DNA of 32,546 nt from Mycolicibacterium septicum DSM 44393. GTDB taxonomy: Bacteria > Actinomycetota > Actinomycetes > Mycobacteriales > Mycobacteriaceae. The notes under the pieces were generated by a model. That model was not told where the DNA came from and did no database searches. It was given only the letters and a program-made list of their open reading frames with translations. Positions within the stretch are counted from its first letter, which is position 1; the number at the start of each line of letters is the position of its first letter. The stretch spans positions 682,164-714,709 of the forward strand of contig NZ_HG322953.1 of NCBI RefSeq assembly GCF_000455325.1, written 5' to 3'. This document shows positions 1 to 7,440 of this stretch, piece by piece. The position numbers were made by a program, and so were the translations under genes.

Positions 1-253
1 CAGGGGCTTGTTCGGAGGCCTCGCCGATGACCGCGAGCTCGCCACCGATCTCGACGGTGTCGTCCTCCTGGGCGACGATCTTCGTCAAGACGCCTGCAGC
101 GGGCGACGGGATCTCGGTGTCGACCTTGTCCGTGGACACCTCCAGCAGCGGCTCGTCGATCTCGACGGTGTCACCCTCCTGTTTAAGCCAGCGGGTGACG
201 GTCCCCTCGGTGACGCTCTCACCTAGCGCGGGCATCTGGACGGAGATGGCCAT
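1..253 (-). CDS. dlaT: Lipoyl-dependent E2 acyltransferase DlaT/SucB, N-terminal part
   Basis: The first 84 codons are visible; the gene runs off the left edge. The start ATG (251-253, complement) follows a GAGGAG ribosome site. The protein opens MAISVQMPALGES and is a biotinyl/lipoyl domain with the lipoylation motif DKVDTEIPSP. The modified lysine is Lys43. In mycobacteria this E2 subunit is the acyltransferase core of pyruvate dehydrogenase and also feeds electrons to the AhpC/AhpD peroxidase system; that role is family knowledge. Only the lipoyl domain can be seen, so the catalytic domain cannot be checked. A second lipoyl-domain enzyme is the alternative, but the neighbour ephD matches the dlaT locus of other mycobacteria. 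Confidence 0.9.
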   Translation of the reverse strand, partial: MAISVQMPALGESVTEGTVTRWLKQEGDTVEIDEPLLEVSTDKVDTEIPSPAAGVLTKIVAQEDDTVEIGGELAVIGEASEQAP

Positions 254-467
254 GTATTGACTCCTCGGACGGTCACTTGTGACGACTCGAACTCTGGCTT
301 ACCACAGCTAGGTGCACCGGGTACGGCACCTAGGTGGATTGTCGGAACCATCCTGTCACTGCAGCACCATTCGCACTCACTCAGGGTTGCTCCGGGCTCT
401 GGCACTATCGAGTGAGGGTTTGCAGGGCAGTTCGTCGAACTTCCCCAGAGCTGAGGAGACCGTTCCG

Positions 468-821
468 TTGGGGTTGTTCGATACGTTCCGCCGGGGTGGC
501 TCGGCGCGCGGATCCGGCGGCGACACGGGCGAGGATCTGCGGTATCTGCAGCGCTGGGTCGCCGAGCACATCGGCGTCGAGGCATTCGTGGAACCCCGCA
601 CCACCGTCACCGAGGTGACTGTCGTGTTGGTTGCTGCCGACGGTGAATGGACCCGTCGCCGCGCCGGTGGTGAGGCCGGGGCACGACGGCTCAGCGACCG
701 GCTGCAGATCCCGGTGTACGACGTGCAGAAGGTCGGGTATCCGCAACGGATGCGCGACCACGACGCGCGGCGGCGCATCGAACGGGAGCGTGCCGTGCGT
801 CAGGAACTGGACGACCGCTAG
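468..821 (+). CDS. Small conserved-type protein of unknown function
   Basis: This is a 117-residue protein starting at TTG 468, chosen because GAGGAG lies about 9 nt upstream and the protein then opens LGLFDTFRR; the reading frame extends further 5' but that part looks non-coding. It is hydrophilic, with a Gly/Ser-rich stretch (residues 10-18), a predicted alpha/beta middle (LQRWVAEHIGVEAFVEP, then VTEVTVVLVAADGEW) and a strongly charged C-terminal helix rich in Arg and Asp. There is no signal peptide, membrane segment or known catalytic motif. It is divergent from dlaT and ends 68 nt before ephD, so it may be co-transcribed with ephD. I do not recognise the family. Confidence 0.7.
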   Translation: MGLFDTFRRGGSARGSGGDTGEDLRYLQRWVAEHIGVEAFVEPRTTVTEVTVVLVAADGEWTRRRAGGEAGARRLSDRLQIPVYDVQKVGYPQRMRDHDARRRIERERAVRQELDDR

Positions 822-835
822 AGTCGAAGCAACCG

Positions 836-873
836 ATACCTCCGGTATTGGATACTGTTCGTTACAGATACCT
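836..873 (+). promoter_or_regulatory. Candidate ephD promoter with palindromic operator-like sequence
   Basis: The leader before ephD holds ATACC-TCC-GGTAT (836-848), a perfect inverted repeat. An imperfect dyad follows, GGATACTGT (850-858) facing ACAGATACC (864-872). The 8-mer GATACCTC occurs twice (835-842 and 867-874). A TANNNT-type -10 hexamer, TACTGT (853-858), lies inside the dyad, so a bound repressor would block it. The pattern resembles TetR-family operators, but no regulator gene is present in the window. Confidence 0.35.
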
Positions 874-889
874 CGTGGAGGGGTGGACT

Positions 890-2626
890 ATGGAGCGCTT
901 CGTCGTCAGCTCGGACGGAACCCGCATCGCGGTTTACGAACAAGGGGATCGGCAGCGCCCCACGCTGGTGATGGCGCACGGATGGCCGGACTCACACGTG
1001 TTGTGGAACGGCGTGACCGGTGAACTGGGGGACCGCTTCCACATCGTGCGGTACGACAATCGCGGCGCCGGCGCCTCGGACGTGCCCAAACCCGTCGCCG
1101 CCTACCGCATGGACCGCTTCGCCGACGACCTGTCCGCGGTGATCGACGCCGTCAGCCCCGGCCGCCCCGTGCACGTCCTGGCCCACGACTGGGGATCGGT
1201 GGGGGTGTGGGAGTACCTGAGCCGCCCCGAGGCCTCCGAGCGGGTGGCGTCCTTCACGTCGGTATCGGGACCCAGCACCGACCACTACGGCTCGTTCGTG
1301 CGCGGTCGGCTGGCCCGTCCGTACCGGCCCATCCGGTTCGCCAAGGCGGTGAACCTGGCATCGCGGTTCAGCTACTGGATCCCGTTCTCGGTCCCCGTCG
1401 TCGCGCCCGCGCTGATGCGGCGTGGTGCGGCGCGCCGCCTGCAGGGCATCGACACCGCGGGCCCCAAATTCCAGTCCGAGACGCTCGACATCGATGCGGC
1501 GAACGGACTGAAGATCTACCGCGCCAACGCGATTCGCTCGTTCACGACGTTGCGGAGCGACCACTATGTGACGGTGCCGGTGCAGTTGATCTGCAATGAC
1601 CACGATCCCGTGGTGCGCGGGCACGGCTATGACGAAGCGTCGAAGTGGGTGCCGTTGCTGTGGCGTCGCGATCTGAAGGCCGGGCACTGGGCCCCGTTCT
1701 CGCACTGGCGCGCCATCGCCACCGCGACGGGCGAGCTGATCGATCACATCGAGGGCGCCCCGGCGTCGCGTGCGCTGCGGCGCGCGCAGGTCGGCCGGTC
1801 GCGGGAAACCTTCGGTGACACCCTGGTTTCGGTGACCGGTGCCGGCAGCGGCATCGGCCGTGCCACCGCGCTGGCCTTCGCGGCGCAGGGCGCCGAAATC
1901 GTGGTCAGCGATATCGACGAAGCGTCCGCCAAGTCGACCGCCAACGAGATCGCCGCGCGCGGTGGAGTGGCGCATGCCTACGGCCTCGACGTGTCCGACG
2001 CCGAGGCGGTGGAGAATTTCGTCGAGCAGGTCTGCACCGCTCACGGCGTGCCCGACGTGGTGGTCAACAACGCCGGAATCGGCCACGGCGGCAAGTTCCT
2101 CGACACCCCGGCCGACCAGTACGACCGGGTGCTCGACGTCAATTTCGGCGGAGTCGTCAACTGCTGCAGGTCATTTGCCCGACGCCTGGTCGAACGCGGA
2201 ACCGGCGGCCACATCGTCAACGTGGCCTCGATGGCCGCCTATTCGCCGTCGGCGTCGATGAACGCCTACTCCACCAGCAAGGCCGCGGTCTTCATGTTCT
2301 CCGACTGCCTGCGCGCCGAATTGGTCTCGGCGGGAGTCGGTCTGACCACGATCTGCCCCGGCGTGATCGACACCAACATCATCGACACCACGCGGTTCGA
2401 CGTCCCCGCCGACAAGCAGGGTCAGGTCGAGGAGTTGCGGGCCCAGACCAAGAAGGCCTTCGCCGCGCGCCGTTACGGGCCGGACAAAGTGGCCAAGGCC
2501 ATCGTCGCGTCCGTCGCCAAGGGCAAGGCGGTCCGCCCGGTCACGCCCGAGGCCTATGCGGCCTACGGGGTGTCGCGACTGGTGCCGTCGGCATTGCGCC
2601 GGGCGGCACGGTCGGGCTCGCTCTGA
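890..2626 (+). CDS. ephD: EphD: epoxide hydrolase fused to short-chain dehydrogenase
   Basis: This is a two-domain protein of 578 residues. Residues 1-290 are an alpha/beta-hydrolase of the epoxide hydrolase type: the oxyanion motif HGWPD (30-34), the nucleophile Asp100 in AHDWGS and the base His266 in KAGHWAPFSH. Residues 308-578 are a classical short-chain dehydrogenase: the nucleotide loop TGAGSGIGR (316-324), NNAG (393-396), and catalytic Ser447, Tyr460 and Lys464. M. tuberculosis EphD has the same fusion and affects epoxy/oxygenated mycolic acid metabolism. The start ATG 890 was preferred over ATG 848 because GGAGGGG lies 6 nt upstream and the hydrolase fold begins there. It converges on the transglycosylase gene with only 4 nt between the stops. 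Confidence 0.93.
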   Translation: MERFVVSSDGTRIAVYEQGDRQRPTLVMAHGWPDSHVLWNGVTGELGDRFHIVRYDNRGAGASDVPKPVAAYRMDRFADDLSAVIDAVSPGRPVHVLAHDWGSVGVWEYLSRPEASERVASFTSVSGPSTDHYGSFVRGRLARPYRPIRFAKAVNLASRFSYWIPFSVPVVAPALMRRGAARRLQGIDTAGPKFQSETLDIDAANGLKIYRANAIRSFTTLRSDHYVTVPVQLICNDHDPVVRGHGYDEASKWVPLLWRRDLKAGHWAPFSHWRAIATATGELIDHIEGAPASRALRRAQVGRSRETFGDTLVSVTGAGSGIGRATALAFAAQGAEIVVSDIDEASAKSTANEIAARGGVAHAYGLDVSDAEAVENFVEQVCTAHGVPDVVVNNAGIGHGGKFLDTPADQYDRVLDVNFGGVVNCCRSFARRLVERGTGGHIVNVASMAAYSPSASMNAYSTSKAAVFMFSDCLRAELVSAGVGLTTICPGVIDTNIIDTTRFDVPADKQGQVEELRAQTKKAFAARRYGPDKVAKAIVASVAKGKAVRPVTPEAYAAYGVSRLVPSALRRAARSGSL

Positions 2627-2630
2627 ACCG

Positions 2631-3578
2631 CTACTGCGGGTGCGCCGCCAGGTAATCACCGACCGGTATCGGCGATTCGGCGGCGTACCCGACGGGCAGC
2701 AGCACGTCGCCGGCGGTGGAGACGTAGTACACGTCCCAGCGGTAGAACGCGCCGATGGCAGCCGGATCGGCGGCCATCGCGGCGGCGTAGTCGTTGACCG
2801 CCCGCACGTACGCGTCGGCGTTGTTGTACCGGAACAGGGCGTGATCCGGATTGTTCGCAAAACCGTTGGCGGCCAGGTAATTGCCGGCAGCCATGATGCT
2901 GTCCCGGGGTGAGTGGATATCGCCGCCCATGCCGTAGGCCGCAAACGTCGACGGCATGAACTGCATCGGCCCCTGGGCGCCGGCCGAACTGGCACCGGTC
3001 ACGCTGCCGAAGTGCGTCTCGATCAGGTTGATCGCGGCGAGGTGGCTCCAGCCGACGCCTGATGCGGCTTCGGCGTCGCGGTAGGCGGCCAGCAGCTCCT
3101 CAACCGGCGGTGGGGGGTTGATCCGCCACGCGGGAAGGGTGCCCCGCGGTTCGGCCAGCGTGGCGAGTTGCCGCCGCGCATCGACGTTGCGGTCGTAGAA
3201 CGTGACCAGTTCGGCCGGGATGCGGGGCCGGATGATCCCGTCCCAGTCGGGGTGACGGCCGATCGCGCGATAGGCCACCTGTTGGCGGCGGGCGGCCTGC
3301 GTCAGGGCCGGCTCCGGTGTCGACGGGTCGCGCAGCGCCCGCTCATCGGCCACGAGATCGTCCGCCAGCCGGGCGGGGTCCGGAGCCAGGCGCGGCTGGG
3401 CACCGGCCGGTGCGGGGTTAGTTGTCGTTGTCGCGGCCGCCACCGAGGTCGTGCTCGGGGGAGCGGCGGGCGGCGGGCTCGGCGACCCGGAACAGGCGGT
3501 GAACGCGGCGCCCAGCATGAACAAGACGGCGAGATTGCGGGCAATTCTCGACATCTCGTTCACGTTGGGCCCGTACAT
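2631..3578 (-). CDS. Lytic transglycosylase-like lipoprotein (SLT domain)
   Basis: The protein has 315 residues from ATG 3578; ATG 3554 (MSRIARNL) is an equally possible start. An N-terminal hydrophobic signal ends in FTAC, a poor but usable lipobox (Cys29), followed by a Ser/Pro/Thr-rich linker (30-60). A helical region and an SLT/lysozyme-like domain (about 160-285) follow. The proposed catalytic Glu187 lies in NLIETHFG, and the hallmark GAQGPMQFMPSTFAAYG occupies 200-216. Family members cleave the MurNAc-GlcNAc bond of peptidoglycan outside the membrane. The gene starts 2 nt after the pepB stop, so it is probably translated from the same mRNA. I do not recall a gene at this place in M. tuberculosis, so it looks accessory. 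Confidence 0.85.
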   Translation of the reverse strand: MYGPNVNEMSRIARNLAVLFMLGAAFTACSGSPSPPPAAPPSTTSVAAATTTTNPAPAGAQPRLAPDPARLADDLVADERALRDPSTPEPALTQAARRQQVAYRAIGRHPDWDGIIRPRIPAELVTFYDRNVDARRQLATLAEPRGTLPAWRINPPPPVEELLAAYRDAEAASGVGWSHLAAINLIETHFGSVTGASSAGAQGPMQFMPSTFAAYGMGGDIHSPRDSIMAAGNYLAANGFANNPDHALFRYNNADAYVRAVNDYAAAMAADPAAIGAFYRWDVYYVSTAGDVLLPVGYAAESPIPVGDYLAAHPQ

Positions 3579-3580
3579 GA

Positions 3581-5098
3581 TCAGCCGTTCGCGGCGATAT
3601 CCTCCAGCACCGCGAACATCGTCCGGGTCGGCACGCCGGTGCCGCCCTTGGGGGTGTAACCCCATGCGCCCCCGGTGTTGTAGGCCGGCGCGGCGATGTC
3701 GATGTGGGTCCACTGGACGCCGTCGGCGACGAACTCGCGCAGGTACGTGCCTGCCACGAGCATCCCGGCATAGCGTGACCCGCTGACGTTGGCCAGGTCG
3801 GCCACCGTGGATTTCAGATCGTCCTTCAGTTCCTCGGGAAGCGGCATTGCCCAACCGTTTTCACCGACGGACTGCGACAGCGTCGCGACCCGGTCGCGGA
3901 ACTCTTCGCTGCCCATCACGCCCGGCGTACGGGAACCCAGCGCGACCGTCTGCGCACCGGTCAGCGTCGAGGTCTCGATCAGGTAATCCGGGTCGTCCTC
4001 GCAGGCCCGCACGATCGCGTCGGCCAGGATCAGCCGGCCCTCGGCGTCGGTGTTGAGCACTTCCACGGTGATCCCGCCGTACTGCGTGAGCACGTCGCCC
4101 GGGCGCTGCGCGGTCGCCGATGGCATGTTCTCGGCCATCGGTACGGTCGCGATGACCTCGATCGGCAGTTTCTGCTTGGCGGCCAGCACCACGGTGGCGA
4201 TGACCGCCGCTGCGCCACCCATGTCCGATGTCATGTGGTGCATGTTGGCGGCGGGCTTGATCGAGATGCCGCCGGTGTCGAATGTGATGCCCTTGCCGAC
4301 CAGTGCGACGCGCTTGCTCTTCTTGCCTGCGCCGCGGTGGATCAACCGCACCAGACGAGGCGGGCGCGAGGACCCCTTGCCGACCCCCACGATGCCGCCG
4401 TAGCCCGCCTTGGCCAGGGCCTTGTCGTCGAGTACCTCGACCTCAAGCCCGGTGGCCTCACCCAAAGCCTTTGCCTGCTTGGCGAATTCGTCGGGGAACA
4501 GGTGGCTGGGCGGGGTGTTGACGAAGTCCCGGGCGATCGCGACCGCCGAAGCGATGTCCTCCGCGCGCTGTGCCTGCGCCTTTGCCGCCTTGGTGTCGGC
4601 GGTCAGTGCGGTGATCGCGGTCAGGCCGGCGTCCTTGGGCGCGGTCTTGGCGCTGCGGAAGTCGCTGAAACGGTAGGCACCCAGGATCAGGCCCTCGACG
4701 GCGGCTTCCAGGTCGATGTCGGACAGCGTGGTGATGACCGCCTCGGTGCCGTTCAGTGACCGCGCGGCGGTGCCGGCGGCCCGGCGGATCAGGTCGGCCG
4801 GCCACTCGTCGCGCGGCTTGCCCAGGCCGACGGCCAACACGCTGGCAGCCGCGACACCACCCACCACCACCCTGGTGACCTGGTCGGTGCCGCCCTTCGC
4901 GCCCAGCGCGGTGAGCGCGACCTCGATCTCGCCGACCGCCTCGGCGTCGAGGAATGGGTTGGCGACGACGGTGGCTGTTGCGTCGTCATCCTGCCCGCTG
5001 ACCACGGGAACGATCAGCACGGCGTCGCTCTTGCGTTTGGGCAGCGACGCACTGACGGTGACGTTGGGAACCTGGTAACCGGGGTTTGCGGAGCTCAC
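3581..5098 (-). CDS. pepB: Leucyl aminopeptidase, M17 family (PepB/PepA)
   Basis: This cytosolic dimetal aminopeptidase removes N-terminal residues from peptides. Counting from GTG 5098 (505 residues), the C-terminal catalytic domain shows VGKGITFDTGG with metal ligands Lys269 and Asp274, the catalytic Lys281, Asp292, and the signature NTDAEGRL with Asp351, Glu353 and Arg355. All of these match the known M17 active site. The N-terminal third is the variable domain. GTG 5107 would add three residues. I prefer GTG 5098 because TAGGGT sits exactly 7 nt before it and no Shine-Dalgarno is seen, which fits a leaderless start. It lies between the cyclase gene upstream and the transglycosylase lipoprotein downstream, all on the same strand. 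Confidence 0.93.
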   Translation of the reverse strand: MSSANPGYQVPNVTVSASLPKRKSDAVLIVPVVSGQDDDATATVVANPFLDAEAVGEIEVALTALGAKGGTDQVTRVVVGGVAAASVLAVGLGKPRDEWPADLIRRAAGTAARSLNGTEAVITTLSDIDLEAAVEGLILGAYRFSDFRSAKTAPKDAGLTAITALTADTKAAKAQAQRAEDIASAVAIARDFVNTPPSHLFPDEFAKQAKALGEATGLEVEVLDDKALAKAGYGGIVGVGKGSSRPPRLVRLIHRGAGKKSKRVALVGKGITFDTGGISIKPAANMHHMTSDMGGAAAVIATVVLAAKQKLPIEVIATVPMAENMPSATAQRPGDVLTQYGGITVEVLNTDAEGRLILADAIVRACEDDPDYLIETSTLTGAQTVALGSRTPGVMGSEEFRDRVATLSQSVGENGWAMPLPEELKDDLKSTVADLANVSGSRYAGMLVAGTYLREFVADGVQWTHIDIAAPAYNTGGAWGYTPKGGTGVPTRTMFAVLEDIAANG

Positions 5099-5105
5099 CC
5101 CGACC

Positions 5106-5111
5106 ACCCTA
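5106..5111 (-). promoter_or_regulatory. -10 hexamer for a leaderless pepB transcript
   Basis: On the minus strand TAGGGT matches the mycobacterial TANNNT -10 element and ends 7 nt before GTG 5098. This would put the transcription start at the start codon. No convincing -35 was found. Confidence 0.4.
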
Positions 5112-5171
5112 GTCAGGCTGTCGCGGGCTCACCGGGTACGCCGCTGCCGGGTCGTCGCACTCCTCGACATC

Positions 5172-6272
5172 TCAGTGCGGAAGGTACAGCGGATACGCCG
5201 TGACCGGCGCGGCGAAACCCTTCAGGGTGAGCGAGCGAGGTGGCTCGAACGTCTCCCCGTCGAGGAGCTCACGCAGCGGTTCGGACACCAGGACCTGGCT
5301 GGGGTCGGCGGCGGCGACGAGGCGGGCCGCCCGATTCACCGAATTGCCGAAGTAGTCGCCGCCGATGGCCAGCACCACGCCGAAATCGAGTCCGGCGCGC
5401 ACCTGCAGGTGGGTCTCGGCGGCACGGGGGTGGGTCACCAGGTCGACGGCGACCCGGAGGAGGTCGGCAGGTTCGGAGCCGACCCACATGATGGCGTCCC
5501 CGATGAACTTGACGACGCGGCAGCCGGCGGCATGCACGATCTCGGTGCTGGTGGCGCTGAACTCGTTGAGCAGTGCCGACAGTTCGGCGGACGTCAACAT
5601 CTGGGTGAGCGCCGTGAACCCGGACAGGTCGGCAAAACCGATGCCGCACACAACATTCGACGAGTCGTCGCGGACGACGTGCTCGAAGTAGCTGCGCGCA
5701 CTCATCACATGATGGCGGTGTACGGCGTCGATCATCGAGCCGATCCGTGGGATGAAACCGGCGGCGGCCCGGTATGCCCTGGCGGTGGTGAGTTCGTCGT
5801 GGCTGACGTTGAGCTGGATGTCGGGGGTGCTGGCCCGGCTCATCGCCGACAGGGCTTCGGCCAGTCGGGCCATACCGGAACCGATCACCCGCAGCAGGCC
5901 CGTGGCCTCGACATCGCCGACGAGCACCCGCAACTCAACCCAGGTGCGCAAGGTCTCCAGATCGGCCCGGCTCAGCGTCTTCACTTCGCAACCGGCCACG
6001 GTCAGGCCCAGCGCGGCCCACGCCCGCTGCACATCCTCCAGCGGGACATCGAGCTCGGCGGCCACATCGGCCAGGCAGTATTCCGGCGGCCCCGACCATT
6101 GCAGGACATCCCCGGCCAGTCCGAACAACCGGCCCCGGGACTCGGCCTCGATCATCTGCTCGGCGGTGAAGCCCAGCCCGTCGAGGTACTCGATGAGCGG
6201 GGCACGGTCCCGCGCATCGGTGAGCCCGGCGGCGGCCAGCGCATCGAAATCGACCACCAGACCAGTGTGCAA
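5172..6272 (-). CDS. Class III adenylate cyclase (Rv2212-like)
   Basis: The protein has 366 residues from TTG 6272; GTG 6257 is the alternative start. Residues 1-200 form a helical N-terminal regulatory region. Residues 205-366 form the class III cyclase domain with metal ligands Asp215 (FADLSGFT) and Asp259 (KFIGDAIMW). The adenine-specifying pair is Lys255 and Asp306, and the transition-state pair Asn313 and Arg317 (VNRAAR). All six active-site positions are filled, so a homodimer should make cAMP from ATP. No membrane segment is seen, so it is soluble. M. tuberculosis Rv2212, in the same place, is a fatty-acid-responsive adenylyl cyclase. It is divergent from gcvT with only 39 nt between start codons. 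Confidence 0.9.
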   Translation of the reverse strand: MHTGLVVDFDALAAAGLTDARDRAPLIEYLDGLGFTAEQMIEAESRGRLFGLAGDVLQWSGPPEYCLADVAAELDVPLEDVQRAWAALGLTVAGCEVKTLSRADLETLRTWVELRVLVGDVEATGLLRVIGSGMARLAEALSAMSRASTPDIQLNVSHDELTTARAYRAAAGFIPRIGSMIDAVHRHHVMSARSYFEHVVRDDSSNVVCGIGFADLSGFTALTQMLTSAELSALLNEFSATSTEIVHAAGCRVVKFIGDAIMWVGSEPADLLRVAVDLVTHPRAAETHLQVRAGLDFGVVLAIGGDYFGNSVNRAARLVAAADPSQVLVSEPLRELLDGETFEPPRSLTLKGFAAPVTAYPLYLPH

Positions 6273-6295
6273 TTCCGCGGGCCGTTCCGGCAGGC

Positions 6296-6305
6296 AGATT
6301 AGGGT
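6296..6305. promoter_or_regulatory. Overlapping divergent -10 elements for gcvT and the cyclase
   Basis: The 10-mer AGATTAGGGT reads TAGGGT on the plus strand (6300-6305, 6 nt before the gcvT GTG). On the minus strand it reads TAATCT (6301-6296, about 23 nt before the cyclase TTG). Both fit the mycobacterial TANNNT -10 and they share two base pairs. Polymerase could therefore open the same DNA in either direction, giving a leaderless gcvT mRNA and a short-leader cyclase mRNA. Confidence 0.4.
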
Positions 6306-6311
6306 GAATCC

Positions 6312-7418
6312 GTGACTGACGACCTGCTGCACGGACCGCTGGAAGACCGCCACCGCGAACTGGGAGCCAGTTTCGCCGAATTCGGTGGCTGGCTGATGCC
6401 GGTGTCCTACGCCGGGACCGTCTCCGAACACAACGCCACGCGCGACACCGTCGGCCTCTTCGACGTCAGCCATCTCGGAAAGGCGCTGGTCAAAGGACCC
6501 GGTGCGGCGGCCTACGTCAACTCGGCCCTCACCAACGACCTGAACCGCATCGGACCGGGCAAGGCGCAGTACACGCTGTGCTGCAAAGACAACGGAGGCG
6601 TGGCGGGCGTCATTGATGACCTGATCGCCTACTACGTCTCCGACGACGAGATCTTCCTGGTGCCCAACGCCGCCAACACCGCGGCCGTCGTGGCCGAACT
6701 GCAGAAGAACGCCCCCGATGGGCTGACCATCACCGACGAGCACCGCTCATATGCGGTGCTGGCGGTGCAGGGGCCGAAATCCGGCGAGGTGCTCGAGGCG
6801 CTGGGGCTGCCCACCGAGATGGACTACATGGGTTACGCCGACGCCGAGTACGACGGCGTGTTCGTGCGGGTGTGCCGCACCGGCTACACCGGTGAACACG
6901 GCTACGAGCTGCTGCCGGCCTGGGACCGCGCCGGCGTGGTGTTCGACGCCCTGGTGGCGGCCGTGCGCGCGGCCGGCGGCGAACCCGCGGGCCTGGGCGC
7001 CCGCGACACCCTGCGCACCGAGATGGGCTACCCGCTGCACGGTCACGAGCTGTCCCTCGACATCTCGCCGCTGCAGGCCCGCTGCGGCTGGGCGATCGGG
7101 TGGAAGAAGGACGCGTTCTGGGGGCGGGACGCGCTGCTGGCCGAGAAGGAGGCCGGCCCGGCCCGGGTGCTGCGCGGCCTCAAGGCCGTCGGCCGCGGGG
7201 TGCTGCGCGCCGATCTCGCGGTGCTCGACGGGGACAACCGGATCGGCACCACGACGTCGGGGACGTTCTCGCCGTCACTGAAAGTCGGTATCGCGCTGGC
7301 ACTCATCGACACCGCCGGCGACATCGCCGACGGGCAGCGGGTGAGCGTGGACGTGCGTGGCCGTGCTGTCGAATGCGAAGTGGTCAAGCCACCGTTCGTG
7401 GCCCCGAAAACACGTTAG
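6312..7418 (+). CDS. gcvT: Glycine cleavage system T protein (aminomethyltransferase)
   Basis: This protein of 368 residues has the usual length of GcvT. It transfers the methylene unit from aminomethyl-lipoyl H protein to tetrahydrofolate and releases ammonia. It shows the N-terminal folate-binding region (LFDVSHLGK near 49-57), the conserved GGVAGVIDDLI (95-105) that carries the catalytic Asp, RTGYTGEHGYEL and GLGARDTLRTEMGYPLHG. The start is GTG 6312; TAGGGT lies 6 nt upstream, although AGGG in the same stretch could also act as a weak ribosome site. The other glycine cleavage genes (gcvP, gcvH) are not in the window. It is followed 22 nt later by ilvE. Confidence 0.95.
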   Translation: MTDDLLHGPLEDRHRELGASFAEFGGWLMPVSYAGTVSEHNATRDTVGLFDVSHLGKALVKGPGAAAYVNSALTNDLNRIGPGKAQYTLCCKDNGGVAGVIDDLIAYYVSDDEIFLVPNAANTAAVVAELQKNAPDGLTITDEHRSYAVLAVQGPKSGEVLEALGLPTEMDYMGYADAEYDGVFVRVCRTGYTGEHGYELLPAWDRAGVVFDALVAAVRAAGGEPAGLGARDTLRTEMGYPLHGHELSLDISPLQARCGWAIGWKKDAFWGRDALLAEKEAGPARVLRGLKAVGRGVLRADLAVLDGDNRIGTTTSGTFSPSLKVGIALALIDTAGDIADGQRVSVDVRGRAVECEVVKPPFVAPKTR

Positions 7419-7424
7419 CCTCGG

Positions 7425-7437
7425 GCGATACAATCGC
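7425..7437 (+). promoter_or_regulatory. ilvE -10 element within a GCGAT-ATCGC palindrome
   Basis: TACAAT (7429-7434) is a strong mycobacterial -10 and ends 6 nt before the ilvE ATG, so the transcript is expected to begin at the A of ATG. The hexamer lies inside the 13-bp inverted repeat GCGAT-ACA-ATCGC (7425-7437), which could be a protein-binding site. The short gap to gcvT (22 nt) still allows read-through from gcvT. Confidence 0.5.
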
Positions 7438-7440
7438 TGC

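Noticed and set aside
992..2086. 364-codon minus-strand frame inside ephD
   Set aside because: It is antisense to intact hydrolase and dehydrogenase motifs; composition is shadow-like (Arg/Gly/His/Val).
6306..6311. Glycine riboswitch before gcvT
   Set aside because: The gcvT start is 6 nt from the predicted -10 and 39 nt from the divergent cyclase start, leaving no room for one.
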